Origin: Bacillota bacterium
GTDB taxonomy: Bacteria; Bacillota; Clostridia; Acetivibrionales; DTU013
NCBI GenBank assembly: GCA_023418915.1
Contig: JAEZYU010000004.1
Span: forward strand, 1 to 64,000
Direction: 5' to 3'
Length of the DNA: 64,000 bases
Every line of letters begins with the position of its first letter. Within the stretch, counting starts at the first letter, position 1. The notes under the pieces were generated by a model that had not been told where the DNA came from, ran no database searches, and saw only the letters and a list, made by a program, of their open reading frames with translations. Of the stretch, positions 43,834 to 53,076 are shown piece by piece. A program made the position numbers and the translations under genes.

Positions 43834-44670
43834 ATGAATATGGGAAATTTAATAATAATTGGCGGAGCTGAGGATAAGTCAGGAGAGTGCCTTATTCTAA
43901 AATCATTTGTTAATATTTCCGGTGGATCAAAAGCAAAAATCACTATATTGACAACAGCAACTGAAAAACCGATAGAAGCAGGCAATCAGTATAAATCCCT
44001 GTTTATCAAGCTTGGTGCGTCTGACACTAATTTTCTTGATATAAACACACGTGATGATGCTGATGTAGAGTCCAACGCAGAGCTTGTGGCGGGATCTACA
44101 GGGATATTTTTCACAGGAGGCGATCAGCTGCGAATTACTAGTATATTAGGCGGGACCAGGGTATATGAAGCATTGCACCATGCATACAGATCGGGTGTTG
44201 CAATAGCCGGAACGAGTGCCGGAGCCTCAGCCATGAGTGGTACGATGATAGTAGACGGGAATAACAATAACCCGGCGAGGAAATGTACACTTAAGATGGC
44301 TCCGGGGCTGGGACTCCTGCAAAGAGCACTCATCGACCAGCATTTTCATCAGAGGGGCAGGATAGGCAGACTTCTTTGCGGTGTGGCAGAAAATCCATCG
44401 ATACTGGGGATCGGTATTGACGAGGATACCGCAGTCAGGGTATTTCCGGATGACCACTTCGAGGCAATAGGAAGCAATTCAGTCACTATAGTGGACGGAA
44501 GACATATAAAAAGCTCGAATGTTTCAGAACTGAAGCCGGATGAAAATCTTGCCATCGCAAATGTAACGCTTCATGTGCTGCCTGCAGGGTATGGATTTGA
44601 CATGCTAAGCAGAAAGGTAATCAGAATGAAAGGTGATACGGGACACCCATTAGGGAAGAACAACCTATAG
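43834..44670 (+). CDS. cphB: Cyanophycinase
   Basis: A 278-residue serine exopeptidase of family S51 that cuts cyanophycin into beta-Asp-Arg dipeptides. Diagnostic features are LIIIGGAEDKSGE at the N-terminus, FFTGGDQLRI, the nucleophile in AGTSAGASAM, and QHFHQRGRIGRL. Length matches CphB (about 270-290). ATG 43834 follows GGTGAG; GTG 43825 and ATG 43840 are alternatives. It lies directly upstream of cphA. Confidence 0.94.
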   Translation: MNMGNLIIIGGAEDKSGECLILKSFVNISGGSKAKITILTTATEKPIEAGNQYKSLFIKLGASDTNFLDINTRDDADVESNAELVAGSTGIFFTGGDQLRITSILGGTRVYEALHHAYRSGVAIAGTSAGASAMSGTMIVDGNNNNPARKCTLKMAPGLGLLQRALIDQHFHQRGRIGRLLCGVAENPSILGIGIDEDTAVRVFPDDHFEAIGSNSVTIVDGRHIKSSNVSELKPDENLAIANVTLHVLPAGYGFDMLSRKVIRMKGDTGHPLGKNNL

Positions 44671-44865
44671 GTAAGAAGAACCATAGTAATAAGAATTTTC
44701 TTTAAACCGAAGGTGTTATAAGGGATCATTTCTTACAGGCGTTATGGGATCATTTCTTTGTAAGTGGTAAGGGGACACTTCTTGATACGAAGTATTTCCG
44801 GCGGTCCGATATGTCCCTTTTGGAAGGGATGTGCGAGCGTTCTGTAAATAAGTGGAGGAGAACTT
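44671..44865. other. Intergenic region with MITE end and GGGA-type repeats
   Basis: It contains a fragment of the MITE right end (AATTTTCTTTAAACCGAAGG then TGTTATAA, about 44694-44722), two direct copies of GGGATCATTTCTT (44722 and 44750) and a GGGGACACTTCTTGATACGAAG motif with a partial inverse GTCCCTTTTGG downstream. No gene was seen. Confidence 0.6.
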
Positions 44866-47541
44866 GTGGAGATAATTAGTATACAGCCTTTTAAAGGCAG
44901 AAACATATACAGTCACAAACCTGTGATCAAAGCTGTTGTAGATCTGGGGAATCTATATGACACCCCGACCAGGCAAATAGACGGGTTTAATGAATGCTTG
45001 ATTAAAATGCTGCCAGGTCTGAAGACTCATGTATGCTCGCTCGGTTATGAAGGAGGATTTGTTGACAGAATGAATGAGGGAACATACCTGGCACATGTGA
45101 CCGAGCATACAGTGCTGGAGCTTCAGGGAATGTTGGGCTATGATGTAAGCTACGGCAAAAGCAGGGTCACAGATAACCCTTCAGTGTATTATATTGCATT
45201 TGAGTACAGAAACGAGAAGCTGGCAATAGAATGTCTGCTGACGGCAGCAGAGATGATAAATATGATAATAGCCGGTAGTGTACCTGACATAAAGGAAGTA
45301 AGGGAGCATTTAAAGAGGACTGCTGCAGAAACCGACATGGGTACCAGCACAGGTGCATTATTTGAGGAGGCACGCAGGAGGAATATCCCAGTTGTGTGTC
45401 TTGACCATTCCAGTGTACTTCAGCTGGGCAACGGTAAATATACCAGGTACCTGGAGGCCTCACTGACGGATAGATCCGGCTGTATAGCTGTTGATGTTGC
45501 AAGCAACAAGCATCTTACAAAGCTGAGGCTGTCTGAAGAAGGTCTTCCTGTACCTCAAGGTGATATTGCCTACACATACAGATCAGCGGCCGTTGCTGCA
45601 TCGGCTATCGGCTGGCCTGTAGTCATCAAGCCCTTTGATGCAAGCCAGGGACGGGGTGTGTTTACGAATATCGTTAATTTCAATGAACTCAAGGATGCAT
45701 TCAATGCAGCGATCAAGTACAGCTCTGCTGTTATTGTAGAAAGGCATATCCCCGGAAAGGACCACAGGCTTCTTGTGGTCGGAGGGAAAATGGTAGCGGC
45801 AGCAGAACGGAAAGCGCCTGCTGTTATTGGTGATGGGATTCATACTGTCAGGCAGCTTGTTGAAATGGAAAACCAAAATCCATTTCGAGGAGCAGACCAT
45901 GAAAAGCCGTTGACGATAATAAAAATTGACGATATGTCAAGGCAGGTATTGGCCCAAAATGGATATAATGAGAACAGCATACCGGAAGCAGGAAAAAAAA
46001 TACTTTTGCGCTATAATGGCAACCTGAGTACAGGTGGTACTGCAAGAGATTGTACAGATGAAGTGCATCCATATAATGCTGAATTGGCAGTAAAAGCTGC
46101 TGAACTGATGGAGCTTGATATTGCAGGAATAGATATAACCTGCGGCGATATAAGTAAGCCACTGAAGGAGGGTGACGGTGCTCTAATAGAGGTAAATGCC
46201 GCACCTGGCCTGAGGATGCATATATATCCGACAGAAGGCAAATCAAGAAATGTTGCGTTCAGCATAATGGAGAACCTTTACCCCAATGATCAGCCCTCCA
46301 GTATTCCGATCATTTCGGTCACAGGAACCAATGGAAAAACAACAGTGACCAGGATGATCGCCCATACCCTTGGCCTTGACGGTACAGTAGTTGGTATAGC
46401 ATCTACCAGTGGCATTTACATTGGAGGAGAGTGTGTCCATAAAGGCGATAATACTGGTGCATTAAGTGCTGCACGTGTTTTAAGGGATGAAAGAGCAGAG
46501 GCTGCAGTGCTTGAAACGGCACGCGGCGGAATCATAAGAAGAGGTCTTGGCTATGACCTGGCTGACGTCGGCATCATTATCAACATCAGCGATGACCACC
46601 TTGGACTCGATGGCATAAACACGCTGGAGGAACTGGCGATGGTCAAATCATTAGTGGCCGAGGCAGTAAAGCCTGATGGGAATGCTGTGCTGAATGCCGA
46701 TGATAAAATGACGCCGGCCATACTTGAAAGAATCACCTGTAAACCTCTGCTATTCTCATCGAGTATCGATAATGTGCTGATCCAGAAAGAGCTGAAGGAT
46801 GGAAACAGGGCAGTTTATTTGAAGGATGGAGCGGTATACAGCTCCATGGGAGGTATTGAAACAATTATTGCACAAGTGGGAGATATACCGGTCACTTATG
46901 ACGGGAAAGCGGTCTGCAATGTTGAAAATTCGCTTGCTGCCATTTCTGCGCTTCTGTCTCTGGGGCTGCCGGCAGAAAGGATCAAAGACGGTATAACGAG
47001 CTTCAGACCTGATGTGACAACAAATCCCGGCCGATTCAATATCTTTGATATGGGCGGGTTCACTGTGATGCTTGATTATGGTCATAATATAGCCGGCTAC
47101 CGCGCAGTTATCGAGATGCTGCGGTGCTATAAGGCTCCCGTTTACACTGGTGTGATAGGAATGCCGGGAGACAGGAGAGACGAGAACATCATAGAGGTGG
47201 GCAGGCTCTGCGGACAATTCTTTTCAAAGCTTTATATCAAAGAAGACAATGACCTTAGGGGCAGGGACGCCGGAGAGGTGGCTGATATTCTTTTTAGTGC
47301 AGCAGTCAGAGAAGGGAGAAATAAAGACAGCATAACTGTCGTTTATCAGGAAGCCCTGGCACTGGAAGCGGCGATTGCGGAAGCTGTACCGGGTGAAATG
47401 ATCGTAATGTTTTATGAGGAACTCGAACCAGCTCTGGCAGTCATTGAAAAAAACAGGAAATCACCGGGTGTTGACAGAGAAGACATTGCGGTCGGAAAAC
47501 AAAGTGATAGTGCAGGTATAAGAAAAACAGCAGCAGGATAG
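44866..47541 (+). CDS. cphA: Cyanophycin synthetase
   Basis: An 891-residue ATP-dependent ligase that polymerises Asp and Arg into cyanophycin granules. An N-terminal domain (LGNLYDTPTRQIDGFNE, ATYLAHVTEHTVLELQ-like) is followed by an ATP-grasp domain (about 215-480; WPVVIKPFDASQGRGVF, IEVNAAPGLRMH) that adds Asp. A Mur-ligase-like domain comes next, with P-loop GTNGKTTVTRM at 487-497 and LDYGHNIAGYRA near 730, and adds Arg. Length is normal (870-900). Start GTG 44866 is preceded by GGAGGAG. A bidirectional terminator follows. Confidence 0.96.
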   Translation: MEIISIQPFKGRNIYSHKPVIKAVVDLGNLYDTPTRQIDGFNECLIKMLPGLKTHVCSLGYEGGFVDRMNEGTYLAHVTEHTVLELQGMLGYDVSYGKSRVTDNPSVYYIAFEYRNEKLAIECLLTAAEMINMIIAGSVPDIKEVREHLKRTAAETDMGTSTGALFEEARRRNIPVVCLDHSSVLQLGNGKYTRYLEASLTDRSGCIAVDVASNKHLTKLRLSEEGLPVPQGDIAYTYRSAAVAASAIGWPVVIKPFDASQGRGVFTNIVNFNELKDAFNAAIKYSSAVIVERHIPGKDHRLLVVGGKMVAAAERKAPAVIGDGIHTVRQLVEMENQNPFRGADHEKPLTIIKIDDMSRQVLAQNGYNENSIPEAGKKILLRYNGNLSTGGTARDCTDEVHPYNAELAVKAAELMELDIAGIDITCGDISKPLKEGDGALIEVNAAPGLRMHIYPTEGKSRNVAFSIMENLYPNDQPSSIPIISVTGTNGKTTVTRMIAHTLGLDGTVVGIASTSGIYIGGECVHKGDNTGALSAARVLRDERAEAAVLETARGGIIRRGLGYDLADVGIIINISDDHLGLDGINTLEELAMVKSLVAEAVKPDGNAVLNADDKMTPAILERITCKPLLFSSSIDNVLIQKELKDGNRAVYLKDGAVYSSMGGIETIIAQVGDIPVTYDGKAVCNVENSLAAISALLSLGLPAERIKDGITSFRPDVTTNPGRFNIFDMGGFTVMLDYGHNIAGYRAVIEMLRCYKAPVYTGVIGMPGDRRDENIIEVGRLCGQFFSKLYIKEDNDLRGRDAGEVADILFSAAVREGRNKDSITVVYQEALALEAAIAEAVPGEMIVMFYEELEPALAVIEKNRKSPGVDREDIAVGKQSDSAGIRKTAAG

Positions 47542-47548
47542 CATGATA

Positions 47549-47573
47549 AAAGGGCGGTGTAGATCCGCCCTTT
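47549..47573. terminator. Bidirectional terminator between cphA and the zinc-ribbon gene
   Basis: AAAGGGCGG-TGTAGAT-CCGCCCTTT: a 9-bp perfect stem whose A/T flanks serve convergent transcription. Confidence 0.85.
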
Positions 47574-47599
47574 ATTATGTCATATTATTGGTTTGAAAA

Positions 47600-48076
47600 T
47601 TAAAGCTTTGTACCGCAATTGGTGCAAAATGCCGAACCTGGAGTCAAAGCAGTTCCGCATGAGGGACACGCAGGAGCCGCCGGCTGCTCGGGAGTCTGAG
47701 TTTCTTCAGCCTTTGGAAGTTCGTTTTTAGCACCGCATTTGGAGCAGAACAGCTGAACTCTGTCCATTTCTGCCCCGCAGGTGACACATGATTTGATGCC
47801 CTTGACCTCTGCAATTTTTTCTCTCAGAGCCTTGATGTTATCCTCATGGGCTACTATCTGTTCGCAGGCTTCCTTAACTAAATCATCTGCACCGCCGGTC
47901 TGTCTGTAGCTATCAAAGATGGTTTTCCCGATCTGGGAATACAGCTTTTGTATTTTATCTTCTTCTGAGTTTATGTTTCCGTTGAGCTTGGTGACCTCTA
48001 CGATCTCGCTTGATTTTTTGGCCGCCGCCTGTGCAGCTTCTCCAACCTTTTTGCCCAGGTTCTCTAAAAATGCCAT
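47600..48076 (-). CDS. Zinc-ribbon protein with coiled-coil N-terminus
   Basis: A 158-residue protein. Residues 1-95 are helical and charged (EEDKIQKLYSQIGKTIFDSY, AHEDNIKALREKIAEVKG), probably a coiled coil. Two double-cysteine ribbons follow: CVTCGAEM...FCSKCG and CPSCGTAL...FCTNCG at the extreme C-terminus, separated by a Pro/Glu-rich linker. Such proteins are common in Clostridia and have no fixed function; they may act as adaptors. The start follows a GGGGGTATCAC-type ribosome site on the minus strand. Confidence 0.75.
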   Translation of the reverse strand: MAFLENLGKKVGEAAQAAAKKSSEIVEVTKLNGNINSEEDKIQKLYSQIGKTIFDSYRQTGGADDLVKEACEQIVAHEDNIKALREKIAEVKGIKSCVTCGAEMDRVQLFCSKCGAKNELPKAEETQTPEQPAAPACPSCGTALTPGSAFCTNCGTKL

Positions 48077-48389
48077 TGTGATACCCCCAATCCATATATT
48101 TGGTTCCAGTATGCAAATAAATTATACATAACTATTATAAGTAATATTTACAAGATATTCAATAGATGATTTCCCGGCGTATTCCCTGATGTGTTTGTGA
48201 TGTATTCTCAGTCATATTCCTTGTCAATAGCAGAGTTAATTGAAAAAATCAATGCTGCTAAAATAGCTAGTCGAAGGATGTCCCCCACCTCTCAACGTAT
48301 TTTCTGCCCATCTTTGAAACGGAGTGCTAAAACAGTGATCCCGCCAATAGACGGGATCATATTTTCTGAATAAAAGAATAATAAAACTA
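48077..48389. other. 313-bp intergenic region with a decayed MITE-like fragment
   Basis: GGATGTCCCCCACCTCTCAACG (48274-48295) followed by TTTCTGCCCATCTTTGAAACGG repeats modules of the MITE family in shortened form. A TGATCCCG/CGGGATCA stem follows at 48336. No gene was found. Confidence 0.55.
48336..48359 (-). terminator. Probable terminator of the CotJC-like gene
   Basis: TGATCCCG-CCAATAGA-CGGGATCA, an 8-bp stem. On the minus strand it is followed by CTGTTTTAG, a weak T-rich tail, and lies 30 bases beyond the stop. Confidence 0.6.
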
Positions 48390-49061
48390 TCAGTTTGGCT
48401 TAGTGAAGCTTGGCGGCTGCGGATTATTTGCATTGAAATACTGATCCCCCGGCGTTGAGAGATTGAAATACAGCTTGGAATCCTTTGTTATTCCCCAATC
48501 CTTCAGTGATCCTGTATCCTGTATCCTGTTAAAGGCCTCTCTGAACATCGTATTATGAGCTTCCTCTCTATTTAAAAGGAAATCTATCGTATCCCTGACA
48601 CCTTTATCGTTTATTTGCCTGTGCAGATATTCATATACTGTTTTTGCACGCTGCTCTGCGGCAATATCCGATAGAATGTCTGCAGCCAGATCTCCTGTCT
48701 CATTGACATAAGCGGCAGTCCACATATACCCTGAGGCATTTGCGAGCATCGGTGCAAGACCGGTGAGCGTATGAGCTTCCACGCTGCCCACTGTGGCATT
48801 AGCCGCATCGAGTACATGCCCGTTCAGCAGATTTATCGTGGTAGCTACCATTTCCATATGGCTCAGCTCTTCAGATGCAATATCAAGAAAAAGGTCTCTT
48901 ATTTGCGGATCGTTTATGCGAAAGCTCTGCGAAAGATACTGCATTGCAGCCTTTAGCTCGCCTTGAGGACCGCCAAGCTGTTCCTGGAGCATTGCTGCAT
49001 AATTTGGATTTGGTCTGTCGACCTTTACCTCGTGCAAAAGTTTTTTTTCGTGCTTAAACAT
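48390..49061 (-). CDS. Manganese-catalase-fold protein, spore coat CotJC-like
   Basis: A 223-residue four-helix-bundle ferritin-like protein. Candidate dimanganese ligands are Glu in GELKAAMQYL, Glu and His in ASEELSHMEMV, Glu in AEQRAKTVYEYL and Glu and His in EEAHNTMF, as in Mn-catalases. Clostridial homologues (CotJC type) are in the spore coat. It has no signal peptide. AAAGGAGATCAATTA lies before the internal ATG (complement of 49061), so this start is favoured over one six residues upstream. Catalase activity is possible. Confidence 0.87.
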   Translation of the reverse strand: MFKHEKKLLHEVKVDRPNPNYAAMLQEQLGGPQGELKAAMQYLSQSFRINDPQIRDLFLDIASEELSHMEMVATTINLLNGHVLDAANATVGSVEAHTLTGLAPMLANASGYMWTAAYVNETGDLAADILSDIAAEQRAKTVYEYLHRQINDKGVRDTIDFLLNREEAHNTMFREAFNRIQDTGSLKDWGITKDSKLYFNLSTPGDQYFNANNPQPPSFTKPN

Positions 49062-49293
49062 TAATTGATCTCCTTTCATATCTCCTTGTATTTGTGTTTA
49101 TCTGTTGCAAGTATATTATCTGGCACATGCTTGTAAATCATACTATTTGAGATTCTGGCCGGCCGCAGAAGCAGATCAGTCTATTTACAAAACGGTTGAA
49201 CAGTCGACAGCCCTGCAGTAAAATGGATAGGAGGGAACGCTTGATGTGAAGAAGCGTCCCCTTACCCCCACTATGCTAGACGAGGTGATTGAT

Positions 49294-50397
49294 ATGCAGT
49301 TTAAGTTTCATATGCCAACCAAGGCATATTTTGGTGAAGGCTGTGTCAGCCAATACGGCAGTGAGCTGACCCGGTTCGGAGATAAGGCGATTATAGTCAC
49401 AGGCGGAAAATCAGCCAGAGCAAGCGGAGCCCTTGAGGACATCTGTAATTTGCTTGGGCAGTACAATATTGAGTTTAGTATATTTGACAAAGTGGAAAAC
49501 AACCCATCCACAGACACTGTAAAGGACGGAGGCATTGCCGCAAGACAAGCCGGTGCCTGTTTTGTGATAGGGATTGGAGGGGGGTCTCCGCTGGATGCTG
49601 CAAAAGCTGTTGCCGTGCTTGCGGTAAATGATATCGAGCCTGTTCAGCTGTTTACAAACAGCTTTGACAGCAAGCCGCTGCCGATAATAGCTATACCTAC
49701 AACTGCGGGAACCGGCAGTGAAGTTACTCCTTATTCGATACTGACCAGAGGGGATCTGAAGACCAAGGTCAGCTTTGGTACGCCGGATACATTTCCCGCT
49801 GTCGCATTTCTGGATCCCAGATATACGCAAAGCCAGCCTGCAGACGTAACGGTCAATACTGCCATAGATGCACTGTCTCATTGTGCTGAGGGTTACTTGA
49901 GCAAAAGAAGCACTCCGGTATCCGATATGCTGGCACAGGAAGGAATCAGGCTGTTTGGACGATGTATAGAGCATTTGCAGAGAGGGAAGGTGGACCTGGC
50001 GGACCGCGGTGAGCTGTTATATGCATCAATGCTTGGCGGAATGGTTATTTCCCATACCGGGACCACAATCGTTCATGGTGCAGGCTATAATTATACGTAC
50101 TTCAAAGGTATTCCCCATGGGAAGGCCAACGGCTACCTGATGGCCGAGTATCTGAGATTCAACTATGACCATGCAAAGAATAAAATAGACAAGTTGCTCG
50201 ATCTTCTCGGCTTGACCTGTATTGATGAATTTGATAACGTTATTATATCATTGATAGGAAAGGCGCCGTGCCTGACTGATGCGGAGATAGTGGAATACGC
50301 TGCAATAACCATGACACAGCGAAGCACAGCCTCCAATATCAGGACGGTTCAGGCTGCCGACGACATAGAAGAGATACTGAGAAATGTACAATCATAG
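49294..50397 (+). CDS. Iron-containing alcohol dehydrogenase
   Basis: A 367-residue group III alcohol dehydrogenase. The NAD(P) motif GIGGGSPLDAAKAVA is near residue 93. Metal ligands fit Asp in NTAIDALSHCAEG, His in SHCAEG, His in TTIVHGAGYN and His in GIPHGKANG. It would oxidise or reduce small alcohols or aldehydes; the substrate is not evident. GAGGTGAT lies 4 bases before ATG 49294; the longer reading from 49246 has no ribosome site. Confidence 0.9.
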   Translation: MQFKFHMPTKAYFGEGCVSQYGSELTRFGDKAIIVTGGKSARASGALEDICNLLGQYNIEFSIFDKVENNPSTDTVKDGGIAARQAGACFVIGIGGGSPLDAAKAVAVLAVNDIEPVQLFTNSFDSKPLPIIAIPTTAGTGSEVTPYSILTRGDLKTKVSFGTPDTFPAVAFLDPRYTQSQPADVTVNTAIDALSHCAEGYLSKRSTPVSDMLAQEGIRLFGRCIEHLQRGKVDLADRGELLYASMLGGMVISHTGTTIVHGAGYNYTYFKGIPHGKANGYLMAEYLRFNYDHAKNKIDKLLDLLGLTCIDEFDNVIISLIGKAPCLTDAEIVEYAAITMTQRSTASNIRTVQAADDIEEILRNVQS

Positions 50398-50549
50398 CCA
50401 CTTAATCCAGAGAATAAAAGTATTCCCGCATACTGATGTATTTTCAGCCTTTCAGGCTAAAAAGATTGGCTGCGGGTCGCTCAGATAGAAGGATGACAGG
50501 CGGATCCGGCAGGTGGGGTTGCTGCAAATGCGGCGCTGGAGGTGAAGGT

Positions 50550-51170
50550 ATGGTAGAGGTCTATTATTATATGCCAGCCAATAAAGCAAGTTATGCTGTG
50601 GACTGCGGCATCAAGTTATCCGAGTGGTACAGCCGTGAAATACGCATCGAAGGAGATAATAAAAAGTGTATTGCAGCGTTGCTGAATCCGAGGGATGAAT
50701 ATGAAAGGTACATATCAGACGGGTATAAGTGCCTTAAGCTGGAGATACAGCCCAAATATTGTTTTGTGGCCGACAGACTTCTTTATGAGGCAGGAAGGTC
50801 GCATCCAAAAGCTATGGAGCTTTATGAACGATCTATAATCCCTGTCGGAAAGTATATTTTTGGAGAATACAGATTTCCCGAGGTTCTTGTCACCAGCACT
50901 GTTCTTGGGGAACAGATCAGTATTCCCGGAAAGATGATGGACACACCGCTGCTCTACAATAATTCACAGGAGCTTTACTTCAGCAGCCTGCTGGCGAAGC
51001 TGAAAGAAGAAAATGATGATCTGGATGATACGTTTCTTTACCTTTACTTCAAGTCGTTATGCAGTGAAGGTAAAGCCGATATGATCGAGGACAAGCCTAA
51101 CGGTCTTGCCGTGTTTGTACACAAACAGGACAACAAACCGTATACATTCAGAATACCCGGGAGGATCTGA
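50550..51170 (+). CDS. Conserved-looking protein of unknown function next to birA
   Basis: A 206-residue soluble protein that I do not recognise. Visible traits: YYYMPANKASYAVDCGIKLSEW at the N-terminus, INPRDEYERY-like (LLNPRDEYERYISDGYKCLKLEI), a central FGEYRFPEVLVTSTVLGEQI strand region and an acidic C-terminal helix (LAKLKEENDDLDD). It ends by overlapping birA by one base, so the two are probably co-transcribed and possibly linked in function. GGAGGTGAAGGT precedes ATG 50550. Confidence 0.65.
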   Translation: MVEVYYYMPANKASYAVDCGIKLSEWYSREIRIEGDNKKCIAALLNPRDEYERYISDGYKCLKLEIQPKYCFVADRLLYEAGRSHPKAMELYERSIIPVGKYIFGEYRFPEVLVTSTVLGEQISIPGKMMDTPLLYNNSQELYFSSLLAKLKEENDDLDDTFLYLYFKSLCSEGKADMIEDKPNGLAVFVHKQDNKPYTFRIPGRI

Positions 51171-52213
51171 TGAGATATGACATTCTAAAGCTCTTGAAGG
51201 AAGCAGGTATCGGTTACGTTACGGGAGCTGAGATCGGAAAGCGTTTTGGTGTTTCCAGGTCTGCCATATGGAAGCACATAGCAGAGCTGAGAAGCGAGGG
51301 CTATTCCGTTGAAGCATCCCCCAGAAAAGGATATAGACTTCTTCCCTCCAATGAGTGCCTCAATGCATTTGAAATATCCAATGGTCTTGGAACACAGGTG
51401 GTGGGCAGAAGAGTACTCTATTTTGATACACTTGCATCCACAAACCGACATGCTGCCAGTCTTGCTGCGGAAGGCTGTGAGAATGGTCTGACGGTAGTCG
51501 CAGGAAGGCAGACTCAGGGCAGGGGCAGACTTGGGAGAAGCTGGGAATCGCCTTCTGACAAAGGAATATATCTGTCAGTCGTTCTAAGGCCGCCCATGGC
51601 ACCTGCTGAAACACAGATATTTACACTTGCGGCAGCAACAGCGGCAGTAAAGGCAATAAACAACTCTGCCGGAATCAGGACAGGAATAAAGTGGCCTAAT
51701 GATATAGTATCCTGCGGTAAGAAAGTATGCGGAATACTGCTTGAAATGAGTTCTGAAACCGACAGGGTCAATTACATAATACTTGGTATGGGAATAAACT
51801 ACTCGCAGACAGTAGAGGATTTTCCTGAGGAGCTTCGTGACAGGGCTGTTTCCATAGTTTCGGCTGTTGAGTCTGAAGGACAGAATGTCAGCTCATCGTC
51901 AGGTACTATATCTGAATTATCTAAAACCACATCCTCAGGCAGGCTGGCACTGCTTCGTGCACTGCTTCGCGAACTGGATGGTGTCGTGCATGACATACTC
52001 AATGGCAGACACAGCGGGATATTGGACATATGGAGGGAATACTCCGTTACACTTGGCAGAGAGATAAGGTTTACAATAAGAGATAAGGAATACACAGGCA
52101 CAGCGGCAGACATTGCCCCGGATGGCCGGCTGCTGGTGGACTGCAGTGACGGAATGCGTCGTGCTCTTGTATCGGGAGAAATATCTGTGCGGGGCTTATA
52201 TGGATATGTGTAG
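51170..52213 (+). CDS. birA: Biotin operon repressor / biotin-protein ligase
   Basis: A 347-residue bifunctional BirA. Residues 1-65 are a winged helix (VTGAEIGKRFGVSRSAIWKHIAELRSEGY). The ligase domain has STNRHA, the biotinyl-AMP loop GRQTQGRGRLGRSWESP and KWPNDIV. A C-terminal SH3-like domain closes it (EYSVTLGREIRFTIRDKEYTGTAADI). An Ser/Glu/Thr-rich insert (about 238-262) lengthens the usual 320-330. It ligates biotin to carboxylase carrier proteins and may repress biotin genes. Confidence 0.94.
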   Translation: MRYDILKLLKEAGIGYVTGAEIGKRFGVSRSAIWKHIAELRSEGYSVEASPRKGYRLLPSNECLNAFEISNGLGTQVVGRRVLYFDTLASTNRHAASLAAEGCENGLTVVAGRQTQGRGRLGRSWESPSDKGIYLSVVLRPPMAPAETQIFTLAAATAAVKAINNSAGIRTGIKWPNDIVSCGKKVCGILLEMSSETDRVNYIILGMGINYSQTVEDFPEELRDRAVSIVSAVESEGQNVSSSSGTISELSKTTSSGRLALLRALLRELDGVVHDILNGRHSGILDIWREYSVTLGREIRFTIRDKEYTGTAADIAPDGRLLVDCSDGMRRALVSGEISVRGLYGYV

Positions 52214-52230
52214 AGTAAGTGGAGGAAATA

Positions 52231-53025
52231 ATGGTTATTGATTTCCATGTTCATTGTTTTCCGGATGATATGGCAGATAAAACAATTACTACGCTTGCAG
52301 GTGCGGCAGGCATCCCGCCCATGTCGGACGGCACCGTCGGCGGGATCAAGGCATCAATGGAAAAGGCGGGTATTGATAAATCGGTGATCCTGGGTATTGC
52401 GACCAGGCCAAAGCATTGCAGAAAGATAACACAATGGTCATCCTCCATTCAGGACGAGAATATCATTGCCTTTGGGTCCATACATCCCGAATGCGGTGAG
52501 TGGGAAGCGGAACTTAAGGCGATGAAGGAAGCCGGCCTCAAAGGCGTAAAATTTCACCCTGATTACCAGAACTTTTTTGTTGATGACCAGAGGATGTATC
52601 AAGTATATAACAAGGCTGCAGAAATGGGCTTTGTGATGATTTTTCATGCAGGTGTGGATCTGGGAATGCCAAAGCCCTATCACTGTACGCCTGACAGAAT
52701 GAAACGGGTCGTCAGGGCGTTCTCTGGAGCCAAAATAATAGCAGCGCATATGGGCGGTTTTGAGTACTGGGACGATGTGGAACGCTGCCTTATCGGAGAG
52801 GATCTTTACCTGGACACTTCGTACAGCCTGCATAAGATGGACAGGGAGCAGTTTGTGCGGATGGTTGACAGGCATGGATATGAAAGGGTTCTGTTTGCTA
52901 CGGATTCTCCCTGGGGAGATCAAAGCAACGAGGTTAAAAGACTTCGAAGCATGCCGCTTACTGATGACGCAAAAAATGCCATCATGGGTGTAAACGCCGC
53001 AAAACTGCTGGGGTTGACTTGCTGA
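52231..53025 (+). CDS. Amidohydrolase-family metal-dependent hydrolase
   Basis: A 264-residue TIM-barrel protein (amidohydrolase 2 type). The N-terminal metal motif is DFHVHCFPDD; further ligands are probably His in KFHPDYQNF, His in IFHAGVD, His in AAHMGGF and Asp in FATDSPWGDQ. The family includes aminocarboxymuconate-semialdehyde decarboxylase-like and other hydrolases; the substrate is unknown. GTGGAGG lies 5 bases before ATG 52231, 17 bases after birA. Confidence 0.85.
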   Translation: MVIDFHVHCFPDDMADKTITTLAGAAGIPPMSDGTVGGIKASMEKAGIDKSVILGIATRPKHCRKITQWSSSIQDENIIAFGSIHPECGEWEAELKAMKEAGLKGVKFHPDYQNFFVDDQRMYQVYNKAAEMGFVMIFHAGVDLGMPKPYHCTPDRMKRVVRAFSGAKIIAAHMGGFEYWDDVERCLIGEDLYLDTSYSLHKMDREQFVRMVDRHGYERVLFATDSPWGDQSNEVKRLRSMPLTDDAKNAIMGVNAAKLLGLTC

Positions 53026-53076
53026 TTCATTTAAAATACAATAGATACATTGCTTCATCATATTTGGAGGTTAAGA

